A DNA stretch of 21,847 nt from Methanomassiliicoccaceae archaeon UBA404 (GTDB lineage Archaea; Thermoplasmatota; Thermoplasmata; Methanomassiliicoccales; Methanomethylophilaceae): contig DAHY01000026.1 of the NCBI GenBank assembly GCA_002498605.1, positions 1 to 21,847 of the forward strand, written 5' to 3'. A program made the position numbers and the translations under genes. This document shows positions 7,982 to 15,220 of the stretch, one piece after another. How positions within the stretch are numbered: the stretch's first letter is position 1; each line of letters opens with the position of its first letter. Below the pieces are notes generated by a model. It was not told the origin of the DNA. It worked only from the letters and a program-made list of their open reading frames with translations, and searched no databases.

Positions 7982-8286
7982 TCTTCATCCTCTGTTTTGT
8001 ATAAATCAACGCCAATTACTCTTTTTACTCTCTCACGGAGGTCGCTTTCGTCGCCTCCGACCGGCACTATGACCGGTTGAATCGAATCCAATACCTTATG
8101 CCTGACGTTACGGGACAGGTATGAAAGGTTCTCGGCGTCGACCGCCAAAATACCTATGTCAGAATCGCTCATTGCTTCCAATATCTTGTCTTCGTAGTCG
8201 GATTCATCCGCGACAAAGACTTTTCTCAGTCCCGCCAAACGGAACCCAAGTACGAACTCCTCGTTTCCGATAACTGCTATTTCCAT
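7978..8286 (-). CDS. atpF: A-type ATP synthase subunit F (regulatory shaft-tip subunit)
   Basis: The product has 102 residues with the small alpha/beta fold expected of subunit F, beginning MEIAVIGNEEFVLGFRLAG, a clear family signature. F binds the D shaft inside the head. The ATG overlaps the atpC stop and is preceded by a full GGTGATC Shine-Dalgarno. The end overlaps the atpA start, so translation of C, F and A is coupled. Confidence 0.94.
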   Translation of the reverse strand: MEIAVIGNEEFVLGFRLAGLRKVFVADESDYEDKILEAMSDSDIGILAVDAENLSYLSRNVRHKVLDSIQPVIVPVGGDESDLRERVKRVIGVDLYKTEDEE

Positions 8287-9341
8287 CAGATCACCAGTAG
8301 TTCTTTGATTGTTTCGGGGGGTATCCCGCTCTGAAGTCCTCTCGCAACCGCAAGTATGTTGAATACTTCGTTTTCCTTGTTAATCATGTAGTCCACAACG
8401 GGACCCACAGACAGGGGGTTCATGTGCGAGAATACTTTTGCAAGCCCCATTTCATATTTCTTCAGCGCGCTTTCGATGGCTCGGACGGAGACATCCGGAG
8501 ATTCCAGAATATCCTTGATATCTTCATAGAAATTCAACTGAGTGATTTCTCCGGCCACGGCAGTCATGGATTCGATGTTGGCCAGGTGAAGCAGTTTTCT
8601 CCTGTCCAGCTGTTTTCCGTTGGGAATTATGAATTGCATGACTTCTTCTCCGTAGACTCCTTCGGCTTTAAGCTTCATAATCGTGGAGAAATTCACAACG
8701 TCGATATCCTGTCTTATATAATCCAGCAACGCTGTTGTCGGTCTCGAGTTCGGGACTATGGATTCCAGAAGCCTCGAATACCTAAACTTGTCAAGGAAAT
8801 CCTCGACTTTGGACAGACTTCCTATCTCACTGTACGAGGTCTTGATATCCTCAGGTATAGAAATTAAATCCATTCTGCCGTATTCGGTCAGTACTTCTTC
8901 AATCGTCGGCAGTGCCAGAAGTTTTTCCAGCTGCGCCTCTTTCAGACTTCCCGCGGGAATCAGATCTTCGCGTATGCTTTTATCGTCCAAACCGAACGAT
9001 TTTCCGCGAAGTATGACTTTTACGTTCCACACGTTCCATTTGTCCAGATACGCGGAAATCATCGTATGCAGTTCGCCGTCCGATGCATCCAGTATGCTTT
9101 TGAACACTCTGGACATATTCAGATAGGCGGCATATTCCACAAGGTCGATGCCCTCCATTCTGTTCGCAAGTTCGGACATCTCTTTCTGATATCCGCTCTC
9201 GCTCATGTATCTGGAGATTTCGGGCAGGGACATCATAAGCATTTTGTCGAAATCTTCTTCTTTGATCAGAAGGGACTTCTTCGCTTTGACCCTGGTCACC
9301 GTGTAGGCGTAATTCCCGCGTCTCCCACTCTTCCCAAACAT
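8286..9341 (-). CDS. atpC: A-type ATP synthase subunit C (rotor adaptor, V-ATPase d homologue)
   Basis: The product has about 351 residues, mostly helical, and matches the funnel-shaped subunit that couples the D/F shaft to the membrane c-ring (GNYAYTVTRVKAKKSLL at the N-terminus, FNILAVARGLQSGIPPETIKELL at the C-terminus). I prefer ATG 9341 because GGGTGA lies five bases before it. The GTG at 9350, overlapping the atpE stop as GTGA, would add three residues and is possible. Confidence 0.93.
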   Translation of the reverse strand: MFGKSGRRGNYAYTVTRVKAKKSLLIKEEDFDKMLMMSLPEISRYMSESGYQKEMSELANRMEGIDLVEYAAYLNMSRVFKSILDASDGELHTMISAYLDKWNVWNVKVILRGKSFGLDDKSIREDLIPAGSLKEAQLEKLLALPTIEEVLTEYGRMDLISIPEDIKTSYSEIGSLSKVEDFLDKFRYSRLLESIVPNSRPTTALLDYIRQDIDVVNFSTIMKLKAEGVYGEEVMQFIIPNGKQLDRRKLLHLANIESMTAVAGEITQLNFYEDIKDILESPDVSVRAIESALKKYEMGLAKVFSHMNPLSVGPVVDYMINKENEVFNILAVARGLQSGIPPETIKELLVI

Positions 9342-9346
9342 TTTGT

Positions 9347-9904
9347 TCACCCGAACAATATATCCGAAAGAGCCTTCAGATTGCTGTCCCAGATGCCCGT
9401 CAGCAGTGTTCTGTACTGCAGATCGACCTCTGTGCTTCCGTCTTTGCTCCTGAGAATAAGACCCGCAACTATCCTGTTATCCTTCTCGACAGCCTCAACG
9501 CCGAGTTCTTCGGCGGAGAAATCGTCTTTGTCGGAAATAACCGCGATTGCGTCAGGTATCAGTTGTCCTGCTTCCTCTATGAGCGACTTATAGCGCGCAA
9601 GTTTATCTTTCTTGGAGGAAGACTCAAGCTCCGCAAGCACGTCGTTGAACGTACGGGCGAGAATCTCCTTCTTTTTGGCCAAGATCAGATTCTTGCTCTC
9701 CAACTCAGCACTGGAGATGACCTGTCGGTCGAGGCGCCCGATTTCGCTCTCGAGCTTCTTATCCTCTCTTTCCTTCATGTCGGATATGGCGGCCTCCGCA
9801 TCGGCGAAAATCCTGTCGATCTCCGCCTTAGCCCCGTCCTGTATGGACCTGACTTTTGCGTCAGCGTCGGCCTGTATATCCTTCGTGACGTTTTCCAATG
9901 CCAT
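9347..9904 (-). CDS. atpE: A-type ATP synthase subunit E (peripheral stalk)
   Basis: The product has 185 residues. The N-terminal half (about 1-95) is a long charged helix rich in Ala, Lys and Glu with heptad character. The C-terminal half is the globular head that binds the top of A3B3 (LGVEAVEKDNRIVAGLILRS region). It pairs with subunit H to form the stators. ATG 9904 has AGAGG upstream and gives MALENVTKDIQAD. A GTG at 9925 overlapping the atpK stop is an alternative with seven more residues. Confidence 0.93.
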   Translation of the reverse strand: MALENVTKDIQADADAKVRSIQDGAKAEIDRIFADAEAAISDMKEREDKKLESEIGRLDRQVISSAELESKNLILAKKKEILARTFNDVLAELESSSKKDKLARYKSLIEEAGQLIPDAIAVISDKDDFSAEELGVEAVEKDNRIVAGLILRSKDGSTEVDLQYRTLLTGIWDSNLKALSDILFG

Positions 9905-9921
9905 GAGATGAGCCTCTGGCT

Positions 9922-10149
9922 TCACACCATTATGGCAATGACCGCAATGACCAGACCGAAAATGACAATTGTTTCGGGAAGAACCATGTAGATCATTCCC
10001 ATACCGAAAAGACTTGTGTCTTCGGTGATCGCTCCGATCGCCGCGGCACCGATGTCTTTCTCAGCCAAACCGGAACCGAGTCCGGTAAGTCCAACTGCTA
10101 TTCCTGCTCCGATTGCTATCAATCCTTCTCCAGTACTAATTTCTACCAT
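9922..10149 (-). CDS. atpK: A-type ATP synthase subunit K (c-ring proteolipid)
   Basis: The product has 75 residues forming a single two-helix hairpin, so the ring is built from 8-kDa protomers rather than fused ones. Helix 1 (about 8-28) is Gly/Ala-rich (IAIGAGIAVGLTGLGSG). Helix 2 carries the ion-binding Glu in LPETIVIFG (E59), followed by Thr. A second acidic residue, E30, sits at the end of helix 1. The Glu-Thr pair resembles Na+-binding rotors, but ion specificity cannot be settled by eye. The start ATG follows GAGGT. Confidence 0.95.
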   Translation of the reverse strand: MVEISTGEGLIAIGAGIAVGLTGLGSGLAEKDIGAAAIGAITEDTSLFGMGMIYMVLPETIVIFGLVIAVIAIMV

Positions 10150-10151
10150 TT

Positions 10152-12242
10152 TTATACCTCTGTTTCAGGGTTATTTTTAACTGCGTTTTGTGAAAATGTT
10201 TTCTCGCGTACGACCTTAAGGGGAGCGTACTCCTTTCCGCCTCCTTCAAAGAACTTGGACATAAGTTCGACGAACTGCAACCTAAGGGAGTGCAGTCCCG
10301 CCGAAAGAATGGCCAGGAAAAATATCAGGAGATGGCAGACCAGGAAGACTATGAATCCCACGATACCGCCGATGATTCCTCCTCCGAGTCCCATAAAGAT
10401 CATTGAGAATGATATGTAGTTGAACGCCATCGCCATACCGGCTTTCGACATTCCTATGGCTGCGAGACGTGTGTATGAAAGTATGTTGCCCACCATACCG
10501 GGGAGTTCCATAACACTCATGATTCCGTCGCTTCTGATTGTAAGAACAAGTCCTATAACCAGGAAAACCACACCTACGATCAACGGGGTCATATATTCCT
10601 CTGTCAGCGTAGTTCCGATGTCTCCGCCGGCAAACAACGAGAATGCCAGTGCATAACAGAATGCAACCATTCCTACAAAGGCGAACAGCCATCCGCCCTT
10701 TTCAAGGAATGCGCTCTTGAATCCATTTGCGATGTATTCATTGAAGAACTTGCAGCAGAATGCTATGAACAGGTGCACCACACCGATGTACACGGAAAGC
10801 TTCAGAAGCATTGGAACTTCAACAAGCTTACCGATACCCACATGCGTTTCGCCATCGTGAACCGCGGTGTACAATATCGATGAGAATGCTCCGAGGGCGC
10901 CTTCTTCCATTCCGAAAAGATGTTCCCACGTTATGCTCGTTTCAGAGTAATGTCCCGTGAAATGCATACCCAGACATTCGCCGTAGAACAACAGTCCGAA
11001 CAGGAATGCCCAGATTCCGCCGAAGAACAATACGCGGCCGATAGCCCGCCATTCTTTGCTCCTGGCATTGAGTCCGTACGCTCCGAGTATAATGAAGGGT
11101 ATGGCGTATCCGACATCACCCACCATAAATCCGAAGAACAACGGCAAAAATATTCCCAAAAGAATAGAGGGATCTATTTCCCTGTATTTGGGAACGTTAA
11201 CGAGTTTCAAAGCATATTCGAATTCTTTGGAGTAAGGCCCGTTGTCCAATTTGGTCGGGGGCTCGCGGAATCTGCTTTCAACTTCTTCAGAATCGGCGAT
11301 TCTGCGACCGCGGGTTTCCAAAAATTCGACATACATTTTACCGTCGGATTTTTCCGTCAGTTTTTCGCGAACTTCGTCAACGTTTTTGGTGGGAACCCAC
11401 GCATCGACGACGAAGGAATATTCGCTGTTGGCGATTCTCAAAGGAATTTCGCCTTTTTCCACTGTTATGGATAAATCTTCTTCCGCGGCCAAAAGGAAAG
11501 AAGTGTATTTTTCCTTCAAACCCTCTATTTCGGCTTCGGATTTTTCCAACAGTGCTTCCGTTTCGGCCAGTTTGGCTTCTGCTTCGGCAAGAGCCTCGGA
11601 AGGTTTGCCTACTGCATCGGAAGACACGGGTATTTCTTTGAAATTCAGTCCGGACAAAGCATAGGAAACAGAATCCCTGTCTTCGTTCTTCACAAATATT
11701 GCGACAACGGAATCTGATTTTTTAATTTTGGCCAAAAATATCTCGGCATCTATGCCTTTCAGCGCTTCGGTGGGATCCGTTCCGACGGTTCCGACCAAAG
11801 AAGTTATTGTTTCATAACCGGAATAAAGCTCCAAATCAACAGGGAGCAACTGTAAAAGTTCAAGTTCGTTTTTAAGAGAGTTTAATTCATCGATCTTCTG
11901 TTTGAGGTCATTCCGTTTATCAATAGCCGTCACAACTGTTTTTTCTGTGGATTCCACATCGCCGGAATCCAATCGGGCTTTGATATCGTCAACGGTCATA
12001 TCTTTGACTTCTGTCTTAAGACTGATGCCCAATTCCTTAATCAGGGATCTTACTTTCAGAAGTCTTTCGGATGCCTTTGATGAATATTCACGGGGAGAAC
12101 CGATAGAATAACCTTCGTCTGCATTAACAGTATGATCGACGAGATGTACCGCTTCTGTGTCATACAAGACTTCGGTAGCCTTGTCGATATTGGCTTTGGT
12201 GCCTGCGATAACTATCCTGCTCATCGATTCAGGAAGAAACAT
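10152..12242 (-). CDS. atpI: A-type ATP synthase subunit I (membrane stator, a subunit)
   Basis: The product has 696 residues. The first ~350 form a soluble arm with alpha/beta lobes and a coiled coil (about 215-250) that holds the peripheral stalks. The remainder has about seven to eight membrane helices, starting at LLGIFLPLFFGFMVGDVGY (about 361-379). The half-channel arginine is R592 in SYTRLAAIG. ATG 12242 is preceded by GAGAGG at good spacing and overlaps atpH by 14 bases. The internal ATG at 12224 (MSRIVIAG) lacks a ribosome site but resembles the family start. Confidence 0.94.
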   Translation of the reverse strand: MFLPESMSRIVIAGTKANIDKATEVLYDTEAVHLVDHTVNADEGYSIGSPREYSSKASERLLKVRSLIKELGISLKTEVKDMTVDDIKARLDSGDVESTEKTVVTAIDKRNDLKQKIDELNSLKNELELLQLLPVDLELYSGYETITSLVGTVGTDPTEALKGIDAEIFLAKIKKSDSVVAIFVKNEDRDSVSYALSGLNFKEIPVSSDAVGKPSEALAEAEAKLAETEALLEKSEAEIEGLKEKYTSFLLAAEEDLSITVEKGEIPLRIANSEYSFVVDAWVPTKNVDEVREKLTEKSDGKMYVEFLETRGRRIADSEEVESRFREPPTKLDNGPYSKEFEYALKLVNVPKYREIDPSILLGIFLPLFFGFMVGDVGYAIPFIILGAYGLNARSKEWRAIGRVLFFGGIWAFLFGLLFYGECLGMHFTGHYSETSITWEHLFGMEEGALGAFSSILYTAVHDGETHVGIGKLVEVPMLLKLSVYIGVVHLFIAFCCKFFNEYIANGFKSAFLEKGGWLFAFVGMVAFCYALAFSLFAGGDIGTTLTEEYMTPLIVGVVFLVIGLVLTIRSDGIMSVMELPGMVGNILSYTRLAAIGMSKAGMAMAFNYISFSMIFMGLGGGIIGGIVGFIVFLVCHLLIFFLAILSAGLHSLRLQFVELMSKFFEGGGKEYAPLKVVREKTFSQNAVKNNPETEV

Positions 12243-12561
12243 CTATTAGCCTCTCAAATTCTTTATTCAGGAATTCTCTGATTTCTTTCTTCTTTTCCGA
12301 AGACCGTTTATCGATTTTTTCTGCTTCGGCGCGACCTTTGTCAAGCAATTCATCGCGTCTGGCAGCCAGCTCTTTATTTTTGGCTGTGATGGCGGCGTCA
12401 ACAGAAGCTCGTTTTTTGGCCTCCTCCTCCTGAATTTTTTTCACAGCTTCCCGTCGAGCTTCGGAAACATCCTCTTTGCTCTTGATCCGCGCGGCCTCGA
12501 TATCATCGTTAGCGGCCTTTTCCGCGGTTTTAATTTGTGTAAGTATCTCAGTTCGGCTCAA
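12229..12561 (-). CDS. ahaH: A-type ATP synthase subunit H (peripheral stalk coiled coil)
   Basis: The product has 110 residues and is almost entirely charged helix (Lys, Glu, Ala, Arg), as expected for subunit H, which pairs with E. The start is TTG, giving MSRTEILTQIKTAEKAAND, with GGGGAG six bases upstream. Further upstream codons in frame lack this site and a family match. It is the first gene of the operon, with its own promoter just before it. An unusual TTG start on the first gene may limit H output relative to later subunits. Confidence 0.88.
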   Translation of the reverse strand: MSRTEILTQIKTAEKAANDDIEAARIKSKEDVSEARREAVKKIQEEEAKKRASVDAAITAKNKELAARRDELLDKGRAEAEKIDKRSSEKKKEIREFLNKEFERLIDVSS

Positions 12562-12623
12562 AGTAAACTCCCCGACCTTTTTTTGTGTTATATTCAAGAA
12601 TATACTTAATGGTAATTGTTATT

Positions 12624-12633
12624 CTTTATATAT
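12624..12633 (-). promoter_or_regulatory. promoter TATA box of the ATPase operon
   Basis: On the minus strand ATATATAAAG lies about 70 bases before the atpH TTG. Transcription would start near 12598-12602, giving a leader of about 40 bases that contains the GGGGAG ribosome site. This is the only strong TATA between the deaminase stop and atpH. Confidence 0.55.
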
Positions 12634-12646
12634 ATTTCAGTTAAAG

Positions 12647-13093
12647 TCATTCACCGTACTTGCGAACAATAATTTCTGTTTCGGCAAGAAGTTCTTTGGA
12701 TAAATCGTCCGGATATCCGTCGTAATACACTATTTCTTTTATACCCGCGTTAATCAATAATTTAGCACACATGGAACAGGGAAAGGTTGTTGTGTATATC
12801 GTGGAATCTTTGACACTGACACCGAAATATGCCGCCTGAATAACAGCATTCTGTTCGGCATGAACGCCTCTGCAAAGTTCATGACGGGTACCTGAAGGAA
12901 CATTGAGTTCGACTCTTATGCATCCGAGTTCCTCGCAGTGTTTGGATCCTTTCGGAGCTCCGTTGTAACCTGTGGATAAAACACGTTTATCCTTTACGAT
13001 GACGGCTCCGACATGTCTTCTTATACAAGTGGATCTCGTGGAAACAAGTTTTGCCATTTCCATAAAATATTCATCGATTGAAGGTCTGTTCAT
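12647..13093 (-). CDS. deoxycytidylate deaminase-type zinc enzyme
   Basis: The product has 148 residues of the ComEB/dCMP deaminase type, which converts dCMP to dUMP for thymidylate synthesis. The zinc site is complete: H78 and E80 in GVHAEQNA, and C106 and C109 in PCSMC. The N-terminal STRSTCIRRHVGAVIVKD and GYNGAPKG segments are typical of dCMP deaminases rather than cytidine or tRNA deaminases. A TATA-like box (about 13116-13125, minus strand) fits a leaderless ATG at 13093. It shares strand with the ATPase operon but is separated by a separate promoter. Confidence 0.9.
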   Translation of the reverse strand: MNRPSIDEYFMEMAKLVSTRSTCIRRHVGAVIVKDKRVLSTGYNGAPKGSKHCEELGCIRVELNVPSGTRHELCRGVHAEQNAVIQAAYFGVSVKDSTIYTTTFPCSMCAKLLINAGIKEIVYYDGYPDDLSKELLAETEIIVRKYGE

Positions 13094-13238
13094 CGGACAT
13101 CCGATTATGCCCTCCGAATATATACCTATTCAGGATTGATTTCATATTTTAATTCAAATATTACACAATTCAAATTCGATAGGTTGAAAATAATTACAAA
13201 TAATGAATTTTTTATAATATTTGATATTATTTTTATGA

Positions 13239-13274
13239 ATTTTTGTTACACATGTTGTACTGTGCAACAAAAAT
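13239..13274. repeat. inverted repeat in the origin AT-rich zone
   Basis: The left arm ATTTTTGTTACAC (13239-13251) and right arm GTGCAACAAAAAT (13262-13274) match at 12 of 13 positions around a 10-base spacer. The dyad ends seven bases before the first ORB. It may be a protein-binding or extrusion element of the origin; no known motif was recognised. Confidence 0.6.
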
Positions 13275-13280
13275 ATGCAT

Positions 13281-13309
13281 AACCCCCCCACCCCTTCATT
13301 TCCGGTGGA
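13281..13309 (-). promoter_or_regulatory. origin recognition box (ORB) upstream of cdc6
   Basis: Read on the minus strand, a TTCCACCGGAA dyad is followed by ATGAAGGGG, T and seven G. This is the archaeal ORB pattern: a small dyad contacted by the Orc1/Cdc6 winged helix, followed by a G-rich tail. It is 27/29 identical to the box at 14816-14844 and in opposite orientation. Confidence 0.8.
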
Positions 13310-13336
13310 ACGGTTTTTCATTGATTGGGATTCTTA

Positions 13337-13429
13337 TCAGCCGCTGACTATACCGACAATATACAATGCACCGACAAAGGCGATTATTCCCAATACACAT
13401 GCCGCTATTATCAAAATTCCTTTTTTCAT
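13337..13429 (-). CDS. possible 30-residue single-helix membrane peptide in the origin region
   Basis: An ATG opens a 30-codon frame ending in tandem TGA TAA. The peptide begins MKKGILIIAACVLGIIAFVG and continues ALYIVGIVSG: two lysines, then one long hydrophobic helix. A TATA-like TCTTTATAC (about 13449-13457, minus strand) lies about 25 bases upstream, matching the leaderless promoter spacing seen elsewhere in this window. No family was recognised. It could be a genuine small membrane protein or an accident of AT-rich sequence, although the clean codon pattern favours a gene. Confidence 0.45.
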   Translation of the reverse strand: MKKGILIIAACVLGIIAFVGALYIVGIVSG

Positions 13430-13525
13430 ATTTTTCAGTTCCTGTAAGTCGTATAAAGAATATTTAATTATAAAATAACTCATTATCCGATCAATTCGTA
13501 TGAAGCAATATTCGATGATTGAAAA

Positions 13526-13535
13526 CTATTATATG
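13526..13535 (+). promoter_or_regulatory. promoter TATA box of cdc6
   Basis: CTATTATATG lies about 30 bases before the GTG at 13563, so the transcript would begin within a few bases of the start codon. No Shine-Dalgarno is present. Confidence 0.5.
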
Positions 13536-13562
13536 CATTGAATATCTTCATAAGAAACTGCG

Positions 13563-14807
13563 GTGTTTCCTTTGAACGACAAAGAATCGATTTTCAAAGA
13601 ATATATGGACAAAAGAGTTCCGTTGATCAAGAATAAAAAAATTCTTCAGTCTTCCTACATACCGGAACAGCTTCCTCACAGGGAAAAACAAATTAACGAT
13701 ATTGTGGAAATCGTAGCACCGTCGCTTATCAAAGACAAACCTTCAAACATACTGATAATAGGAAAAACGGGAACAGGGAAAACCGCCGTCGTAAAATATA
13801 TCGGCAAAGAATTGAAAAAAGCCGACGAATACGAAGAAAACTGTTCTTTTGTTTATATCAACTGCGAAGTTGTGGATACGCCTTACGGAATTCTTTACAA
13901 TATCGGAAATCAAATCATAAAAGACGAAACAAGAAGCATTCCTTTCACCGGTTGGAGTCTGGACAGAGTTTTTGGTGAATTGACAAAATACATCGATGAT
14001 GAAAATAAAGTTTACATTATTGTATTGGATGAAATAGATCGTTCTTTCCAAAAAAACGGTGACGATATATTCTACTTTTTGACGACAATAAACGAATTGT
14101 TGGAAAAATCAAAAGTTTCTATCATAGGCATAAGTAATAATCCGAAATTCACTGATTTTTTAGATCCGAAAATCAAAAGCAGACTGGGAGAAGAAAAAAT
14201 AATTTTTCCTCCTTACAATACTGTTCAATTGGAAGATATTCTGAAAGACAGATCTTTTGAAGCTTTCACCGAAGGAACTCTTTCTGAAGGTGTTATTTCA
14301 TATTGCGCCGCATTATCCGCACAGGATATGGGCGATGCAAGAAGAGCTTTGGATCTCTTAAGAATTGCGGCCGATATCGCGGAAAGAAATAATGATAAAA
14401 TAATTACCGAAGCTCATGTTAAATTTGCCAAAAATAAAATCGAACTCGATGCCGTTTCAGAAATTGTAAGAACCCTGACGCCTCAATCTAAAACAGTATT
14501 GATGAGTATAATAATCAATACGGAAAACAACAATCCTATAATGAATACCGGTGACGTTTTTACAACTTATAAACAGATTTCTGAAATTCTTGAATCATCG
14601 ACGCTCACTCAGAGAAGAGTCGCAGGTCTTATTTCGGAATTGGATATGTTGGGTATAATTCACGCACGGGTGAAATCTTTCGGCCGTGCCGGAAGAACGA
14701 GAGAGATTGAGCTCAATACAAAAGATGTCATCGATATGTTAAAATCGGATGCTCTTTTCAAAAAACTGACAACATACAAAAACATCAAACAAACAACCCT
14801 GATGTGA
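13563..14807 (+). CDS. cdc6: Orc1/Cdc6 replication initiator
   Basis: The product has 414 residues, typical of archaeal Orc1/Cdc6. The AAA+ module has Walker A GKTGTGKT (67-74), Walker B VLDEID (154-159), sensor 1 around GISNN (189-193), the initiator-specific motif with DPKIKSRLGE (201-210; R207) and sensor 2 GDARRALDLL (257-266). A winged-helix DNA-binding domain spans about 300-395, with GRAGRTREIEL at its wing. The start is GTG with a TATA at leaderless distance. Inverted ORBs flank the gene, so the protein probably binds both and may also repress its own promoter. No second initiator lies in this window. Confidence 0.95.
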   Translation: MFPLNDKESIFKEYMDKRVPLIKNKKILQSSYIPEQLPHREKQINDIVEIVAPSLIKDKPSNILIIGKTGTGKTAVVKYIGKELKKADEYEENCSFVYINCEVVDTPYGILYNIGNQIIKDETRSIPFTGWSLDRVFGELTKYIDDENKVYIIVLDEIDRSFQKNGDDIFYFLTTINELLEKSKVSIIGISNNPKFTDFLDPKIKSRLGEEKIIFPPYNTVQLEDILKDRSFEAFTEGTLSEGVISYCAALSAQDMGDARRALDLLRIAADIAERNNDKIITEAHVKFAKNKIELDAVSEIVRTLTPQSKTVLMSIIINTENNNPIMNTGDVFTTYKQISEILESSTLTQRRVAGLISELDMLGIIHARVKSFGRAGRTREIELNTKDVIDMLKSDALFKKLTTYKNIKQTTLM

Positions 14808-14813
14808 AAAATC

Positions 14814-14845
14814 TTTCCAGTGGAAATGAAGGGGTGGGGGGGTTT
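14814..14845 (+). promoter_or_regulatory. origin recognition box (ORB) downstream of cdc6
   Basis: The box opens with a perfect dyad TTTCCAGTGGAAA (14814-14826) followed by TGAAGGGG, T and seven G. It begins seven bases after the cdc6 stop and points opposite to the box at 13281-13309. An AT-rich gap of about 50 bases follows. Confidence 0.82.
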
Positions 14846-14897
14846 AGTTTAACTGTACTCTATATTTTGATTAATACAGACTGAATTTTTTTTGTTA

Positions 14898-15203
14898 ATG
14901 TCAATTTTCAGAGATAAATATTTTTTAATTTCTCTTTCTGCAATAATCATTTTTACTTTATTCTGGACGATGGATGACAACATTGCGGAAGATAACATCA
15001 AAGGAGTGGTTTTCGATATCAAAGAAAGCAAAAACGGTTTTGTTTTTTATTTGGAAACTTCCGACGGCAAATGTGAAAAATGCTTTTTCAAAGATCGTCC
15101 GGAGAATCTGAAAACCTATTCGGTAAAAGGAATTTATTCCGAAGATGAAAGTATATTTTTCATTGAAAAAATGATTCTTTTGGAACATCACTATAACCAA
15201 TAA
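14898..15203 (+). CDS. small membrane-anchored OB-fold-like protein
   Basis: The product has 101 residues from the ATG. A single hydrophobic helix (about 8-24, YFLISLSAIIIFTLFW) forms a signal or anchor. The remaining ~75 residues look like a small beta barrel: strand-rich, with a GVVFDIKESKNGFVFYLET opening and a YSVKGIYSEDESIFFIEKM closing like an OB-fold. A close CxxC pair (CEKC) lies in the middle. A TATA-like TCTATATTTT (14859-14868) is about 30 bases upstream. The gene lies between cdc6/ORB and tiaS, same strand. The function is unknown, and the fold call is by eye. Confidence 0.6.
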   Translation: MSIFRDKYFLISLSAIIIFTLFWTMDDNIAEDNIKGVVFDIKESKNGFVFYLETSDGKCEKCFFKDRPENLKTYSVKGIYSEDESIFFIEKMILLEHHYNQ

Positions 15204-15220
15204 ACACTCTTACGGTTTTT

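Larger units (their letters stand above)
13094..13562. other. AT-rich intergenic part of the candidate chromosomal replication origin
   Basis: This 470-base gap separates leftward (deaminase, ATPase) from rightward (cdc6) transcription. Positions 13130-13280 are very AT-rich and could serve as an unwinding element. The stretch holds an imperfect dyad (13239-13274), an ORB (13281-13309), a possible 30-codon membrane peptide gene on the minus strand (13337-13429) and the cdc6 promoter. Origins beside orc1/cdc6 with ORBs and an AT-rich zone are the archaeal norm. Function here is inferred from that architecture. Confidence 0.7.

Noticed and set aside
10282..10692. 136-codon frame rich in Arg, Cys and His inside atpI
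   Set aside because: It is another frame of the membrane domain of subunit I; the composition is typical of a shadow.
13092..13105. ATCGGACATCCGAT dyad at the deaminase start as an operator
   Set aside because: It is short and overlaps the start codon and leader; with no second copy or conserved partner it was not strong enough to list.
13275..13478. 67-codon forward frame across the first ORB
   Set aside because: It contains the ORB itself, has a low-complexity composition and no promoter, and is antisense to the better supported 30-codon membrane peptide.
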